Below the pieces are notes generated by a model. It saw nothing but the letters and a program-made list of their open reading frames with translations. It was not told where the DNA came from and did not search any database. DNA of 64,000 nt from Oscarella lobularis (taxonomy: Eukaryota > Porifera > Homoscleromorpha > Homosclerophorida > Oscarellidae), in the NCBI RefSeq assembly GCF_947507565.1, contig NC_089182.1, positions 1,550,001-1,614,000 of the forward strand, given 5' to 3'. Position numbers and translations under genes: made by a program. The stretch's first letter is position 1. The number at the start of each line of letters is the position of its first letter. Positions 10,778 through 21,774 of this stretch are shown in pieces.

Positions 10778-10789
10778 ATTGGCAGTAAG

Positions 10790-11651
10790 GTGTCTCATTT
10801 TACAGCGGAAGAAAAACTCTGCTGTTTGACATTAGATGAAATGTCAATCACGTCGTGCATCGAGTATGTCGCGGGCAGCGGCAACATAATTGGCAATGCA
10901 ACATTGCCCGGCCATGAAGGACGCGCCACTCACAGTCTCGTGTTCATGATTGGAGAAATTGTTTCAAGATGGAAGTAAGTGGTAGCATACTACGTGTATT
11001 TCACAACGAATAGTACCGATGGGACCGCATTTGTAACCAATAGTCATGAGCATTATTGCACGAGCGTCCAGAGTCGGTCTCCACGTTTGCTGTGTCACTA
11101 GTGACATGGGAAGTAACCAAGCCATGTACATGGTCAGGTATCGGCTTGGCTACGAACAGATTTTTCAACATAACAAGCATAACTCATCCTCAAGACGGAA
11201 GCAAACTACTGTATTTCTCGCTGACTTACCACATATCATAAAGAATTTGAAATCGTCTCTCATAAATGGAAATGACTTTCAACTTCCAAAAAGAAGTAGC
11301 TGCTTGTCACAATTTGTCTATTTCCGTCGTCAGTGTTAAGCCATTACACGACCTGGCTCTGGTGAAAGTTAGCCAGAAAGTGGTTGACATGATGGTTAAG
11401 GTAGAGTTAATGTTTCGTAGGGCGTGAAGTCAAGTCTACTTGAAAAAGCACATAGTCTCACACAAACCACAACGTTTCTACCCTGCCATGATGTCAAAAG
11501 GTTACTGCTGTCAAAATACATCGATTTTAGGCTTGACAAATATTGCAAAAACCAAGTTATGAAAGAGAAGAGTAGAAGTCTGGACAAACGGAGAACTGAG
11601 CGTAGCAGCCGATCGATGGCGATGAGAGATTTAGTTAGGAAGGTGAAATAG
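10790..11651 (+). pseudogene. Second P/THAP9-type transposase fragment
   Basis: Plus-strand pieces in several frames. 10790-10978 has LCCLTLDEMSI, the first catalytic-Asp region, and LVFMIGEIVSRWK. 11046-11339 has VGLHVCCVTSDMGSNQAM and VFLADLPHIIKNLKSSL, the second catalytic region and the DxPHxxKNxK motif. 11340-11651 has weaker matches such as LLLSKYIDFRLDKY. It lacks the N-terminal part, which should lie left of 10790 where the larger P-like element now ends. Frame changes and missing ends make it a relic. Confidence 0.75.
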
Positions 11652-11686
11652 TACTTTTAGATTGGCTTGGCAACAACTGTATGATA

Positions 11687-13500
11687 CAGTGGAACCTCGT
11701 TAATCCGGTCACCTTTCGGCGAAAATCATTTGGCCGCTTTACGAAGGTGGCCGTTTTATCAAAAAGTGCCGTTAACGTGCGTTAGTCTAACGCGGGCTCA
11801 AACCACTGCTCAAGCCAAATCTATGTTCGAACACCATGGGCAAAGGACAACGTCTAGAGACCAAAAATAAGGCAACATAAAGATGGAACAGTCAATGCAA
11901 TTTTGTAAAGTGTTCTGTGACAGTTGTCTGAACAAGGGAACACTTCAACTTCGTTTCCTTCAGTTTTGTGGCTAGATCAAATGCTGCGCTTCCAAAGACT
12001 TCATCTCCCCTTTCATCGGCAAACTGCACAAGTTGCTGGGCAACGGAGATGGCTTGGCTATAAGAAATGATAGGACATTTTCCATCTCCTCCACTTGAAT
12101 CTTTATCGTTTATTTGTTCGTCGTCAGAATGTATTCTTTTTGTTTTTATTTTTCTACCGCAAGATTAGAAGACTTTTCTCCAATCGCTCTCATCAATTGT
12201 TGCGCAGGTGGCAACCTCGTCGTCGCTCCTAACGTACTCCATACCGAATACAGTAGGATCAATCTGGCTAACCAGTGTTTGCAGAGCGGAAGATTCCTCA
12301 CTTTCCTATTATTCTAACAAGTCGGCGAAAGGATCTACTGTGTCGTCTTCTATTGGAACTGCGCCGCAATGCGCAAAACAGTTGACAATGGTGCGTGGCT
12401 TGACGTCGTTCCAAGCTTGCCTGATCCAGCGAATGGCAGTCAAAACATCAACTGCTCTAGCGATTGCGGAAGCTGCTAAGGTTGATGAATCAATTAGTGC
12501 CAACACGTGCCTCAATAGCAGCTGACGGTATTTTACTTTAAAATTTTTTATTACTCCAGCGTCTAAGGGCCGCAATCTCGATGTCGAATTTTTGGGCAGG
12601 AAAACTTGAGTAATATTTGAGAGCTTGCTATTGAGCGTGCAATCGTGTGCCGTCGCATTGTCTACAAGCAGGAGAATCTTTTCTCCTTTTGCGGCAAGTT
12701 CTGAGTCCCACTTCGACAACCATTTCGTCCACATTTCTCTTGTCATCCACGCTTTAGTGTTGGCCTTGTAAGGTACTCCAACGGGGTGTTTTTGTCTTTC
12801 AGACTTTTAAAGCACCTTGTCTTTTCAGCACGGCCAATGACTAAAGGCGATCTCTTATCCCCTGCCGCATTGGCACAAAAAAGTATTGTGAGGCGATCTT
12901 GAGCTTTTCTTCCACCTTTGCATGCACGCCCCTTTGTTGCCAGAGTTTTATCGGGAAGCGCTCTGTAGAAACAGGCCGTTTCATCAGCATTCCAAATTTG
13001 GGTCGCTTTATAGCTGCCGAAAAGTGATTGCAGTCTGTCGTACCACGCCGCCACTACTTCTCGGACTTCTGCAGATTCGCCACTGACGACAAATTGGGTG
13101 TTATGGCGTTTTTTAAAGTTGCTGAGCCAACCATTTGAAGCTTTGAACTCTTTTTCACCCAAGATCCCTCCTATTTTAAGGGCCTCTTGAAGCATAGGCC
13201 CTGTCACTGGAATATCTCTTTCCCTTGCCAATGAATACCAGCGATAAACTGTGTCGCTCAGTTCTGATTCCCGCTTCCGTTTTCTCAACAAAGGATCGTT
13301 TGCTCGAAAACTCTCCATAATCTTCTCTCGGCTTTTCAGAATCGATTGAATTTGCGTTCGGCGGCATTGAAACACTTCGCTAAGCTTCCGAGTTCCTTCC
13401 TTTGGGTTCTTTCTCGCGTACTCTAACACCGCAACTCTCTCTTTGAGCGTAAGCTCCTTGCGAGTGGTCATCCGGGAGGCCATCTTGAGCAGCAAAGAGC
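11687..13500 (-). mobile_element. pogo/Tigger-type element (copy 1)
   Basis: The left end is TA (11685-11686) followed by CAGTGGAACCTCGTTAATCC, a typical Tigger/pogo-like terminal repeat. The transposase lies on the minus strand (12309-13484). No matching inverted end was found to the right, so the right boundary is only the start of the transposase. The element is probably truncated there, or joined to other DNA between 13500 and 13860. Confidence 0.7.
12309..13484 (-). pseudogene. pogo/Tigger transposase with one frameshift
   Basis: Domains in order: an N-terminal HTH (MTTRKELTLKERVAVLEYAR ... RRTQIQSIL), a CENP-B-type second HTH (ERDIPVTGPMLQEALKI ... WLSNFKKRH), then the DDE core. Catalytic Asp residues appear in IWNADETA, LLVDNATAH and SRLRPLDAGVIKNFK, giving the D-D-D set of pogo-like enzymes. 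Codons run smoothly except for one frame change near 12780-12800 (after FKSLKDK), where a C/A run lies. Repairing that base would give a near full-length protein, so this copy is fairly young. Transposase is the element's only gene. Confidence 0.85.
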
Positions 13501-13860
13501 GCGTGCGCACTAGCTTCGGAATGGTTTTAGGATCATGAGTCAACAGGCACAAGACGTGTACGTATCGAGGTCGTACGTTCGTCCTTGAAAATGAGGTTAT
13601 CCTGGAAGAATGGGTCTCGTTGTCATGTCTCAGCGACGCCAAAGTCCGGCTCTTTCTACTTCGGGATATCACGGAGCTATGGGTGACCATGCGTGGGTAT
13701 TCCCTGACGTCAGCCTGGCTCGAACAATACAAGAACGAAAAACGCCTCATGTTGAAAAAGAACGTCCCTGCGAAAGAATTTGATTCCAGTTTAGTGAAGA
13801 TTGGTATATTGGCGATATAGAGGATGAATGGTAGTGGGGGTATAATAGCTGAATGTAATA

Positions 13861-14170
13861 CTACGGAGATTCACGACTTTTCCTGCGACGCTTAGGCACC
13901 GGGGCGTCGTCAATTTTTTCCTCAGGGAATAGGCGTCGACATCGACTAGAATTTCCCCGTACAGGAACCTGGGATAGTGATTCTTGCTGCTTGATAGACG
14001 CAGAATTTTTCAGACACTCTTCAACCGACGGATTATCACTTCTTTCTCCCCGTCCACGTTGCTTACCGAAGTAGTTCTCCAACGGATCTTGGCTGACGTG
14101 TTCGCTCAATAGGTATAAACCATCAGTGGTCCCGGGAAGAGAGAACAAATAGCAACGGAGGCAAATTCGG
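13861..14170 (-). pseudogene. P/THAP9 transposase C-terminal fragment
   Basis: The frame holds LYLLSEHVSQDPLENYFGKQ followed by RGRGERSDNPSVEECL and a basic tail KRRRKSRESP with stop at 13861. The QDPLENYFG and R-G-x-x-x-NP motifs mark the end of P/THAP9 transposases. Nothing of the upstream protein lies to the right, where repeat-domain coding DNA begins within about 20 bp. It is an orphan fragment, opposite in strand to the 10790 copy. Confidence 0.8.
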
Positions 14171-15186
14171 CTTCTTTGAAAATTAATCTAACCAAAAGCG
14201 ATCTGCTCAAAATTCAAAAGCTGGAGAAATTGGCTGTAGACCTGGAAAGGAATAGAGGAATCTCTATCGGGCATCAAAGCAACGTCGTCGGACGGCGTAA
14301 GTGTTGACGCAACCCTGACAACGAGCTATCTAGACAAAATCAAGATCAAGACAGCTCTTTCTATCAGACATGCTTTCTTTCTCTGCAAGCTTTTTATCAG
14401 ACATGAGTGGCCAACCGATTAGAGCTATCATGGATTCTGCGGCAAAAGCCGTAAACAAGTTTGTTTCCGACACAACAGCTTCGACATTGAACGACTTTGA
14501 GTGCAGGCTCGATTACGTTTAGGTTTGATGAAGCGATCGATGCTGGCACTTTAGATATGAAGCAGTTCACTTTGCTAAGCGGTCGCGGAAAATCGGCGCA
14601 GTCTGTTGACTTGACCGGAGGAGTTTTTGAAAGACGGTGCTGTAATCAAAGTAACATTTCTTAAAGTAGACAGAGATGAAATCACAAAAGCAGCTCTCTG
14701 TACCGAGAAAGAAGACTGCTACTTGTCTTTTACTGATGGAGCGGTGCAAGATTATGACGGCTAATGACATCGTTGAAGTCGAGAATGACGCTGCTCTTAA
14801 AGTCAAAAACTACGTCAGTTAGCAGACCGACTCTTGTTCGGTTCACGGAAATGGATTTAGACAGCGGAATAGTGACGCTGGAATTTTCGGAAACGGTCAA
14901 TGCAACGTCTATTTTAGCAAGCACTATTTCCTTACATGAAGACTATGATTCAGCAAATAACATTACGCTGACTGGTGGCAAACTTCTATTAGGCGATTCT
15001 ACGTCTGTGCAAGTAGAACTTCTCAAAGCCGATTTGGAAAAGATAAAACTAAATACTAGAATTTGCACTGAAATGAGAGACTGCTTTATTCGATTTCCCG
15101 ACTCTCTCTTGAAAGATATGACTGACGACAAAGTGCAAGAAGTGAACGTGGGTCTCACTTTTCGAGCGTCAACTGGTTCACTGAAG
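14160..15186 (+). pseudogene. Tandem-repeat extracellular-type protein, inverted end
   Basis: Plus-strand coding pieces carry the same roughly 120-residue repeat that is coded on the minus strand from 15187 on. The best unit is 14820-15180: MDLDSGIVTLEFSETVNATS, then ITLTGG, LKADLEKIKLNTRICT and SLLKDMTDDKVQEV. Two weaker units (about 14160-14500 and 14510-14760) have stops and frame changes. The strand switch inside one gene family, with no spacer, indicates an inversion with a breakpoint near 15170-15190. Confidence 0.7.
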
Positions 15187-18100
15187 TGAAACGTGATTTT
15201 TCCTTCCTCGATGTTGACGTCAAAGAATACTAATTCCGGCTTGGTTCGATCTACTTTGAATATCTTCACGTTTTGAAGTATCGGTTGCAAAGAATTGCCA
15301 TTCATATCTTCAACGCTGCTTGCTAACAGTTGCAAATAGGTTGTCTCCTGAGAAACCGTCAACAACTGCTTCGTTTTGATAGCGTCTAGATCGCTGTCAC
15401 TGAGAGTTAGCGTGATAATAGTCGAATTAGCATTGCTGACTGTTCCAACTGGTAAGTTTGATGCGGTTTGGGAATTGTCTCGTTTTGTAGGGTAAGTCCA
15501 GCGACGTTGAATCCCGGCGCGCTCAGGGTTTCTGTAAAAGTTAGAGTTATCACGCCTGTGTTCATGTCGAGATCAAAAGAAACAAGCTTTGGACCAATCG
15601 TGTCACTTGGGAAATTTGTCACCTAAAAAAAATTTATATATATGTATTGAATGAAAGCTTACCTGCAGGCCCGACGATGGATCAAGATTGTTTTCCGCAA
15701 TATCGTCTGCTGCATCTTTGGTTGTGGACATTTCGAAAGCACGTCTCGCGTGATATAAAAAGTCCGATCTTTTCTGTGATTGCATTGAAGTCCGCCTCTC
15801 CCAGTGCAATGGTTACGACGTTTCCGTCGGGTCCACTAGAGAAACTGTTTCCGTTGCCCCTGTTTTCTTATTTTGAAGACTGTATTCCGGAAATTTGATA
15901 GATGCAATAGCAACAGCTTCACTGAACGACAGCGTGATTTTTCTCAGTGTCATATCCACATCAAAAGAAAGCAGCTTCGGTTTCGTGTTGTCTGCGATGT
16001 AGCTCATCGGTTTCACAGCTACGGCAAAAGCACTGATTTCATTGCCAGCCATATCGGAAAATGACCCCAGCGTCAAGTTCAGGTAAGAATCATCGATCGA
16101 ATTTGCCAAGGCAGTCGAGACTTTGATTCCATCTGCATCAACATCGCTAAGTTTGACTCTTATGATGCGACCGTTTGGAGATGAACTCGTACTGTCTGTC
16201 AAAGCATAAGCTGCAGCCGATAGTTGATAAGTAGTGGCACTTTGAACAATAATGCGACTTGTCACCATGATGTCGTCAAACGTAAGTAGTAAACTTGCGG
16301 TGTTCATGTCTAATGCAAAACTCTGTAGCTTAGGAACGCTTTGATCCTGAATAATCACGCCGGGCTTTTTGTTATTGACGTTGCAAACGGGATTGCCTTC
16401 AACGTCCGTGAAAGAGCTGCTACTCAGGTGTTCAAGTACGATGCATCTTTCGAATTTGTCAATTCGGGGCTGAGCTTCAGCTCGTCAAACTTGCATGAGC
16501 GTAAACGTAAACTGCAGCGCCACTACCGGAAACAGTGCCTTGAGGCTAAAATGTCGTCGATTTCTTAGGACCATCGTGCATGACAAGTCCGGCGAAACCT
16601 TGACGACTTCGTCAAAGGTAAGCACGATTTCGCCCGCGTTCAAATCAAGTGAGCGTCATATGACGTCAGTTCAGCGCAATCCAAGTCAGGCGTATCACTC
16701 TTTGCCGGCTGAGCAAAACTTGTCAAAATAGGGTCTGCGTCGTTGGTCCGCCATATCCTTGACAAGCGTAGAGAAATGAGAAAGGTAGGTCGAGCCAAGG
16801 GAGACGGCAACAGAAAGAAGTTTCTGAAGCGCCTGTTGGTCGACGGTCTCGCTGGTCCCGTTAACGTTTCCGCTCGTCAATCTTACGCTGTTGCTCGCCA
16901 GCGCTTCAGACCGAGTGCCTTGAATAGTTATCGACGAAACGTTAAACGTTGATACTTGAATAGTTTCTGAGAATGTTAGAACCATTTTTCCATTGTTCAT
17001 ATCGAGCGTGAAGGAGTCTAGACTGGGAGGCGACGAATCTTTAACAAAATCGTCTGCTGAGACTGCCGCATTTTCTGCAATGCCACCGAACTGATTTCCA
17101 GACAAATCCGATGCGGCTCCCGAACCAAGAGCGAGGTAGGTGTCTTCTATTTTCGTGGCCAGATTGGAATCAGCCTTGATCTTATTGAGATTGGTTTCCG
17201 TGAGAATTATTCGCAAAGTGATGCCGTCAACCGAACTGACTACTTCTCCTTCGGTTAGCACAAAAAGCGATGTTCTGCTCGTTTTGTTCGGTCCATTTTG
17301 AATAATAACATCTTTCAGAGACAATGTGCTGCTGTTCATCGTTTCGGAGAACGTCAGATTCACCCAGCGTTTGTCCAAATTCATCTCGAACGCCCTCAGA
17401 ACAGGTGCAGTGCAGTCCGAAATGAACGTCGTGACCTTCTTTGCTTTTCCGTCTGTCACTGCTATGACGTCAAGATTATTCGTGTCGTCAACGGCGTCGG
17501 CGTCCATACGCAAATACGTATTATCACCTGACGTTGCGAGTCCACTCTTGGATTTCATGCAGAAGCAGTCTTCATTGCTGAGAGAAACTTGAACGCTCAG
17601 GCTCAATCCACTGTTCAATGCTTTCGTCTTGCTCTGTAGACGACAGAATAGATCATCTGCAGCCGTCGAAGCACTTTGAATAACAACGGCTGTTGGCTTG
17701 AATGAGTCGACGTTCACAATTCCGTTAAAGGTCAAATTAAGAGCGCAATTGTCAATATCCAGAGTAAAACTGCTCAGGCTCTTCCTCAACGTTTCTTCTT
17801 TCGTGTGATCCGATGCCTGCTCTCAGGATACAGCCGAAAAAAAATTGTCAGACGAATCGTAAAACGTTTTGCCACCAATGCTGAAGTAGGTGTTGTTAAT
17901 GCCGTCGCCATGACTGTCCATATTCTTTACAGAGGCAAGATCAGCATTCGACAGAGTTAGAACTACAATAGTTGAAAAGTCTTTAGTTGTTGGAACGATT
18001 GAAGTGAGAGTAATCGTCGTTTCGTTTACGCACTTATTCTTGATACGTATGTCGCCATCCGGCAGAACTCTAACAGGTTCACGAATTCGAGTCTTCTGGT

Positions 18101-18930
18101 TAGCAGACTAAGTGACGAAGACACAAGCGTAGGGAGAGTCGCATCACCGGAGTAAACGCGAACGTTCTTTCCAGCGACGATTGTTACTTTATTGCCAGCC
18201 ATGTCTTCAATAGCCGTGTATCAGCTAGGCTCAAGAACGAATCATTTCTTGATTTGACAAAGTTCGAAGCCTTCAAAAAGTCGAGATCTTTTTGCTAAAT
18301 TTTAAAACGATCAAAGCACCGTTGCTGCTGTCGCAGGAACCGCCGGTTAACGTGTAGGAATCACTGCTGTTAACCCCATTTTGAATCGTAATTCCAGTCG
18401 TTGATAAAGTCGCCACTTTCACTGGCTCGTTTAACTCAAGTGTAAGAATACCTCCCGTCAAGTTCAGATCAAAGGCAACTAGTTAGGTTTGGCCGAACGT
18501 TATCTTTAGCGTATTTAGCAACGATTTTCTCTGGAAAACCGTCTACAACTTCATTCACTGCATTTCCATTCATATCTTCGATAAGAGCAGAAGTAGCTGT
18601 GATGTAGCACGTTCCTCGACGAGTGCACAGATTGACAACGGTTTTAATTGCTTTCACATCCATGGCTGAGAGAATTATTGTGACCAAGGTGTTATCACTT
18701 AGCCCGGCTGTTCCTTCCGTTAGACCGTATTTGCTTAGGGGAGTCTCAAACAAGCTTTGTAGCGTTATGCTTGCTGCAGAGAACGTCGTTATGCTGACCG
18801 TTTCGGTAAATGTGAGCTTCGTCGTTTTCTGAGCGAGATTAATTTCAGTAAATTCGAAAAGACTTGGAGAAGTCGTGTCAGGAGTGAAGGTCTCACAAAG
18901 CAAGGCATTTAAGCCAACGCGACCAAGCAA
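15187..18930 (-). pseudogene. Tandem-repeat (about 120 aa units) extracellular-type gene
   Basis: About ten units follow a shared pattern: P-x-L-x-S-F-x-L-D-M-N-x-G-x-L-x-L-T-F-S-E-T-V, then I-T-I-Q, Y-x-L-T-x-G, a D-x-x-x-I-K helix, and a closing D-M-x-G-N. Clear units start near 18880, 17789, 17395, 17020, 16330, 15975 and 15600. A 40-bp GT-AG intron is readable at 15623-15662. The pattern suggests secreted beta-sandwich repeats, as seen in large adhesion-like proteins of protists and sponges; I cannot name the family. Stops and frame changes around 17800-18470 and 16360-16690 indicate decay. A signal peptide or membrane anchor is not visible. Confidence 0.65.
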
Positions 18931-19368
18931 AGGCAGTAGAATTTCTAGGCACGGAATTGAGTATCAGTGGAGATGTCGTTGGAGTAGTATGCTGTTTCAC
19001 CGGCTAAGCAAAGGGTGTCGATTAGACGTCTTTCTTAGGTGCGAAGATGGGGAAGAGAAGAAGGTCAATTACTACTAGTAGGAACCTTCCAAAAAGGCTC
19101 TGTCTCACTCTTACAAGTCACACTGCCTTGCTCCCGTTGTTATCGCTCACCTGAGTGACGTTGGAGTGAATGGAATGAAGTTATGCATCGAAACGACGAC
19201 TTTTCCCTAATGGGACCCCCCGATTTTCTAAAGACCGGCTAGGCGCAATATTTCTTCCACGTTTAACGCCTTAGGCCAGTTGCTTCGACGAAAAAACGAT
19301 TCTCGCGTTCGAAAAGAGCTATGAAAGTTCATCACGTGATAGATATCTAGCGACGAGGACGAGTCTCG
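18931..19368. other. No gene recognised
   Basis: Only short frames lie between the repeat-protein gene and the Tc1/mariner element. A CACGTGAT word lies at 19332. Confidence 0.4.
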
Positions 19369-19370
19369 TA

Positions 19371-19425
19371 CAGTTGATTTCAAGTTGCTTGAGACTGAGC
19401 GAGGGCTAGAAGAACCGGAAGTGTG
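19371..19425 (+). repeat. Left inverted repeat of the Tc1/mariner element
   Basis: The first 24 bp are identical to the complement of the right end. Beyond these the match is interrupted but includes AGAACCGGA. Confidence 0.9.
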
Positions 19426-19448
19426 TTTACGAGCGCGCGTTATCTAAA

Positions 19449-20428
19449 ATGGCGAACCAAACTACTCGTTTCGTTTTAGTGCCCAGCACCGCCACGTTTG
19501 GTGCGAAAGATTGTCCACAGGGTATCTTGCGCCCCGTTTCGCTCAGTGTTCGCTCAGGAGACGTTGATGGAGCTTCGGCGTCGATGGCAGGGATTGCAGG
19601 ACAGGCTCAACTGCCAGCAACGTACGGCATTAGAGTCGAAATATTTTGCCAAGGCAGTCGCAGTAGCAAAACTTACGCTTTTCGGAAGTTCGATCCTAAT
19701 GGAGTGAAGAGCGTCACCGACCTTGAAAGTATCTTGAAGAAAGAGTTTGAGTCGGAAATTGGGACAATCAATAGCTCCTGTGCTGAAATTGGCTACATGA
19801 GAGGAGGAACGAAGGTCAGTTTTCGAGGCCGGGAGGATTTGTTGCAGGTGCTAAACAACCTTCGAGAAGGCAGCGATCTAACGCTGTGGATTAGCGTTAC
19901 TTCACGTCAGGCTGAGGACGATGAGAGTCACGACAGCGATGAAGATTCAATTGCAACAAAAGGAAAAGAAAAAAGAGACGCCGGCTGGACCCAAATGCAT
20001 CAAAGGATAATCGAATCCATAAGCTAATGCAGCAGCTGCGCGACATTCATGGAAATAAGTATGCATCTGTTCAATATAGACTTTGGGCGGAAATGTCAGA
20101 TATTGGTTCACATGATTCGTTGAGCGAGCCACCAAACGTACCAATGTTTAGTGGTGAAAGGAAAACACGTGCTTCGCATAAGAACGAATCTGTAACTGTC
20201 TCTGACATTGGCACGGCTATTGCTTCCGTTATTTCTGGTGCCAACTCGATCAACCATGCATCAGCCGTTGCGACCTCGGCCCTATGTCCTTCTCAAAAAG
20301 CTGAAGTTCGAGGAAGGTACATAAGCCAAATGAAAGATTTGCACAGCCTTTTGCAGCTTGGCGCTATTAGCCAAGATGAGTACGACTCGCAGAAAAAGAA
20401 AATACTTGGAACCTTGGATGATCTCTAA
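19449..20428 (+). CDS. Second protein of the Tc1/mariner element, one frame slip
   Basis: Two overlapping frames encode one likely protein of about 325 residues. Residues about 60-150 (YGIRVEIFCQGSRSSKTYAF ... KVSFRGREDLLQVLNNLREG, DLTLWISV) look like a ubiquitin-fold/PB1-type domain. An acidic linker (DDESHDSDED) follows. The second frame gives DPNASKDNRIHKLMQQLRDI, YRLWAEMSDIGSHDS, PPNVPMF, and a C-terminal helical hairpin LHSLLQLGAISQDEYDSQKK of SHOCT type. The shift of -1 falls at an AAAAAAG run near 19962-19974. A lost A or an assembly error is the simplest cause. The start ATG is 78 bp inside the left repeat. The function is unknown; regulation of transposition or protein interaction is conjecture. 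Confidence 0.7.
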
Positions 20429-20570
20429 AGTTTGAACTCTAAGAGGTATGTTTTTTGTTTTGCAAAGTTCGCTAATTAGGTTTTTTTCTGAAGTTTAAAC
20501 AGTTTCTCTGCGTTCTGAAACGGTTTCTTTGACTTTAAACATTCTTGACTTGTTTATTTAATTGATAAAG

Positions 20571-21548
20571 CTAAGGATATCCAGCATGACTAATGTAATT
20601 AGCACAGTCAGCAATCTTCACGGTATTGAATGCTGCAGCAACGGCTTCTCGCTCTGACATCTCGTCTGGAACGTTTTCATTGTCTCTTTTAATAGCGTAC
20701 TTTACTTTGGAGAAGACTTCTTCAATTGGGTTCAGGTCGGGGCTGTACGGCGGTAGAAAACGAATTACGACGCCCACTCCTTCAAGCAAATCGATCACTT
20801 CGGGTACGTGGTGAATGGATGCGTTGTCCATTATAATCACGCTGTTGGGGTTAGAACCATTGAATGGCAGCAGATGTGGCAGCAGCGCCCGCCTGAGAAA
20901 TAAAGCAAAGGTTTTTCCAGTTAGACTGTCATCGAAGAGTTCGAAATCAATAATTTCTTGGGCAGACACAGTTATCGCGTTGATTCTTTTTCCTCTTGTT
21001 AGATTTTGTGTTTCTATGGCAGGCAACCCTGCTATTGAATATCCGAATCGCCTCCTAGAATCTCTGCAGTCAAACCCCATTTCATCAATAAAAATGAAGA
21101 TGTTGCGCTTGTACACGCCTCCATCAAGCATAGTCGTAGCTCGGAAATTCTCCCGTAATTCTTCGGACCTTTGCTTGGCCACTCGCTTGATTTTCTTCCG
21201 AGTCAAACCCAGCCGTCGAATTGTTCTACTAATTGTGGCCACACTTGTTTGCCTGCCCGTATGATCTCGAACGGCTTCCTGTAGTTCGCTCAGGTAGGTG
21301 CTCGGTTTTTCCAGACAAGTTTGCAGGAGGAAAAAACGTTCATGCTGATGAAGGCTTTGCTTTGGTCCTCGTCTTTGCTGCAGCCAATGTCGCACGTCGC
21401 CCTTTCTTGAAAGGAGGCGAATGTACCTCCAAATCGATGCCTTACTAATGTACAGTTGTTCCGATATGCTTTCGACGGTTTTTCTTTGATGCAGATACAT
21501 CCAAACAGCACGCCAGCGAAGTTCTTGAGGAAATGGACGCGGCATCAC
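20571..21548 (-). CDS. Tc1/mariner-IS630 DD34E transposase, intact
   Basis: A 325-residue uninterrupted frame, the normal length for the family. The N-terminus has a paired HTH: residues about 8-45 (VESISEQLYISKASIWRYIR) and about 70-125 with SVATISRTIRRLGLTRKKI. The catalytic triad is D155 (FIFIDEMG), D241 (VIIMDNASIHH) and E276 (SPDLNPIEE), with 34 residues between the second Asp and the Glu. It catalyses cut-and-paste DNA transposition at TA sites in the nucleus. It runs toward the accessory gene, with their ends about 140 bp apart. No missing catalytic residue or stop was found, so the copy may be active or very young. Confidence 0.95.
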   Translation of the reverse strand: MMPRPFPQELRWRAVWMYLHQRKTVESISEQLYISKASIWRYIRLLSRKGDVRHWLQQRRGPKQSLHQHERFFLLQTCLEKPSTYLSELQEAVRDHTGRQTSVATISRTIRRLGLTRKKIKRVAKQRSEELRENFRATTMLDGGVYKRNIFIFIDEMGFDCRDSRRRFGYSIAGLPAIETQNLTRGKRINAITVSAQEIIDFELFDDSLTGKTFALFLRRALLPHLLPFNGSNPNSVIIMDNASIHHVPEVIDLLEGVGVVIRFLPPYSPDLNPIEEVFSKVKYAIKRDNENVPDEMSEREAVAAAFNTVKIADCANYISHAGYP

Positions 21549-21633
21549 GTTTGAAAAGCACGGTTACGCTGATTCGTGTTTTCCTACGCATGCGCAGTAT
21601 AGCCCACATCCGGTTCTGCTGACTTCGCTTCAC

Positions 21634-21657
21634 TCTCAAGCAACTTGAAATCAACTG
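21634..21657 (-). repeat. Right inverted repeat of the Tc1/mariner element
   Basis: The complement begins CAGTTGATTTCAAGTTGCTT and is identical to 19371-19394. It is followed by TA. Confidence 0.9.
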
Positions 21658-21774
21658 TACAGTTGATTACCGGTGTGTTTAAAGTGGTTGCACCTCTATT
21701 TTAGTGCATATTATTTTGTCGAAGAGCGTCAGCAGGAATGAAAGCAAGAGATTTTGCAAAGGCAAGAGTAGCTT

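Larger units (their letters stand above)
19371..21657. mobile_element. Complete two-gene Tc1/mariner element
   Basis: The ends are inverted repeats beginning CAGTTGATTTCAAGTTGCTT at 19371 and, in complement, ending at 21657. Similarity extends about 55 bp (AGAACCGGA is shared). TA dinucleotides flank both sides (19369-19370 and 21658-21659), the hallmark target duplication of Tc1/mariner insertions. The 2,287-bp unit contains two convergent genes: a PB1/SHOCT-like protein on the plus strand (19449-20428) and an intact DD34E transposase on the minus strand (20571-21548). Ordinary Tc1/mariner elements carry the transposase only. The intact transposase and perfect inner repeats suggest recent activity. 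Confidence 0.9.

Noticed and set aside
14943-15189. Overlapping plus- and minus-strand coding of the same repeat domain
   Set aside because: The minus frame loses the repeat pattern where the plus frame gains it, so this is an inversion junction, not dual coding.
19962-19974. Programmed -1 ribosomal frameshift
   Set aside because: AAAAAAG is not in the register required for X-XXY-YYZ slippage, and no stem or pseudoknot is evident downstream. A one-base deletion is simpler.
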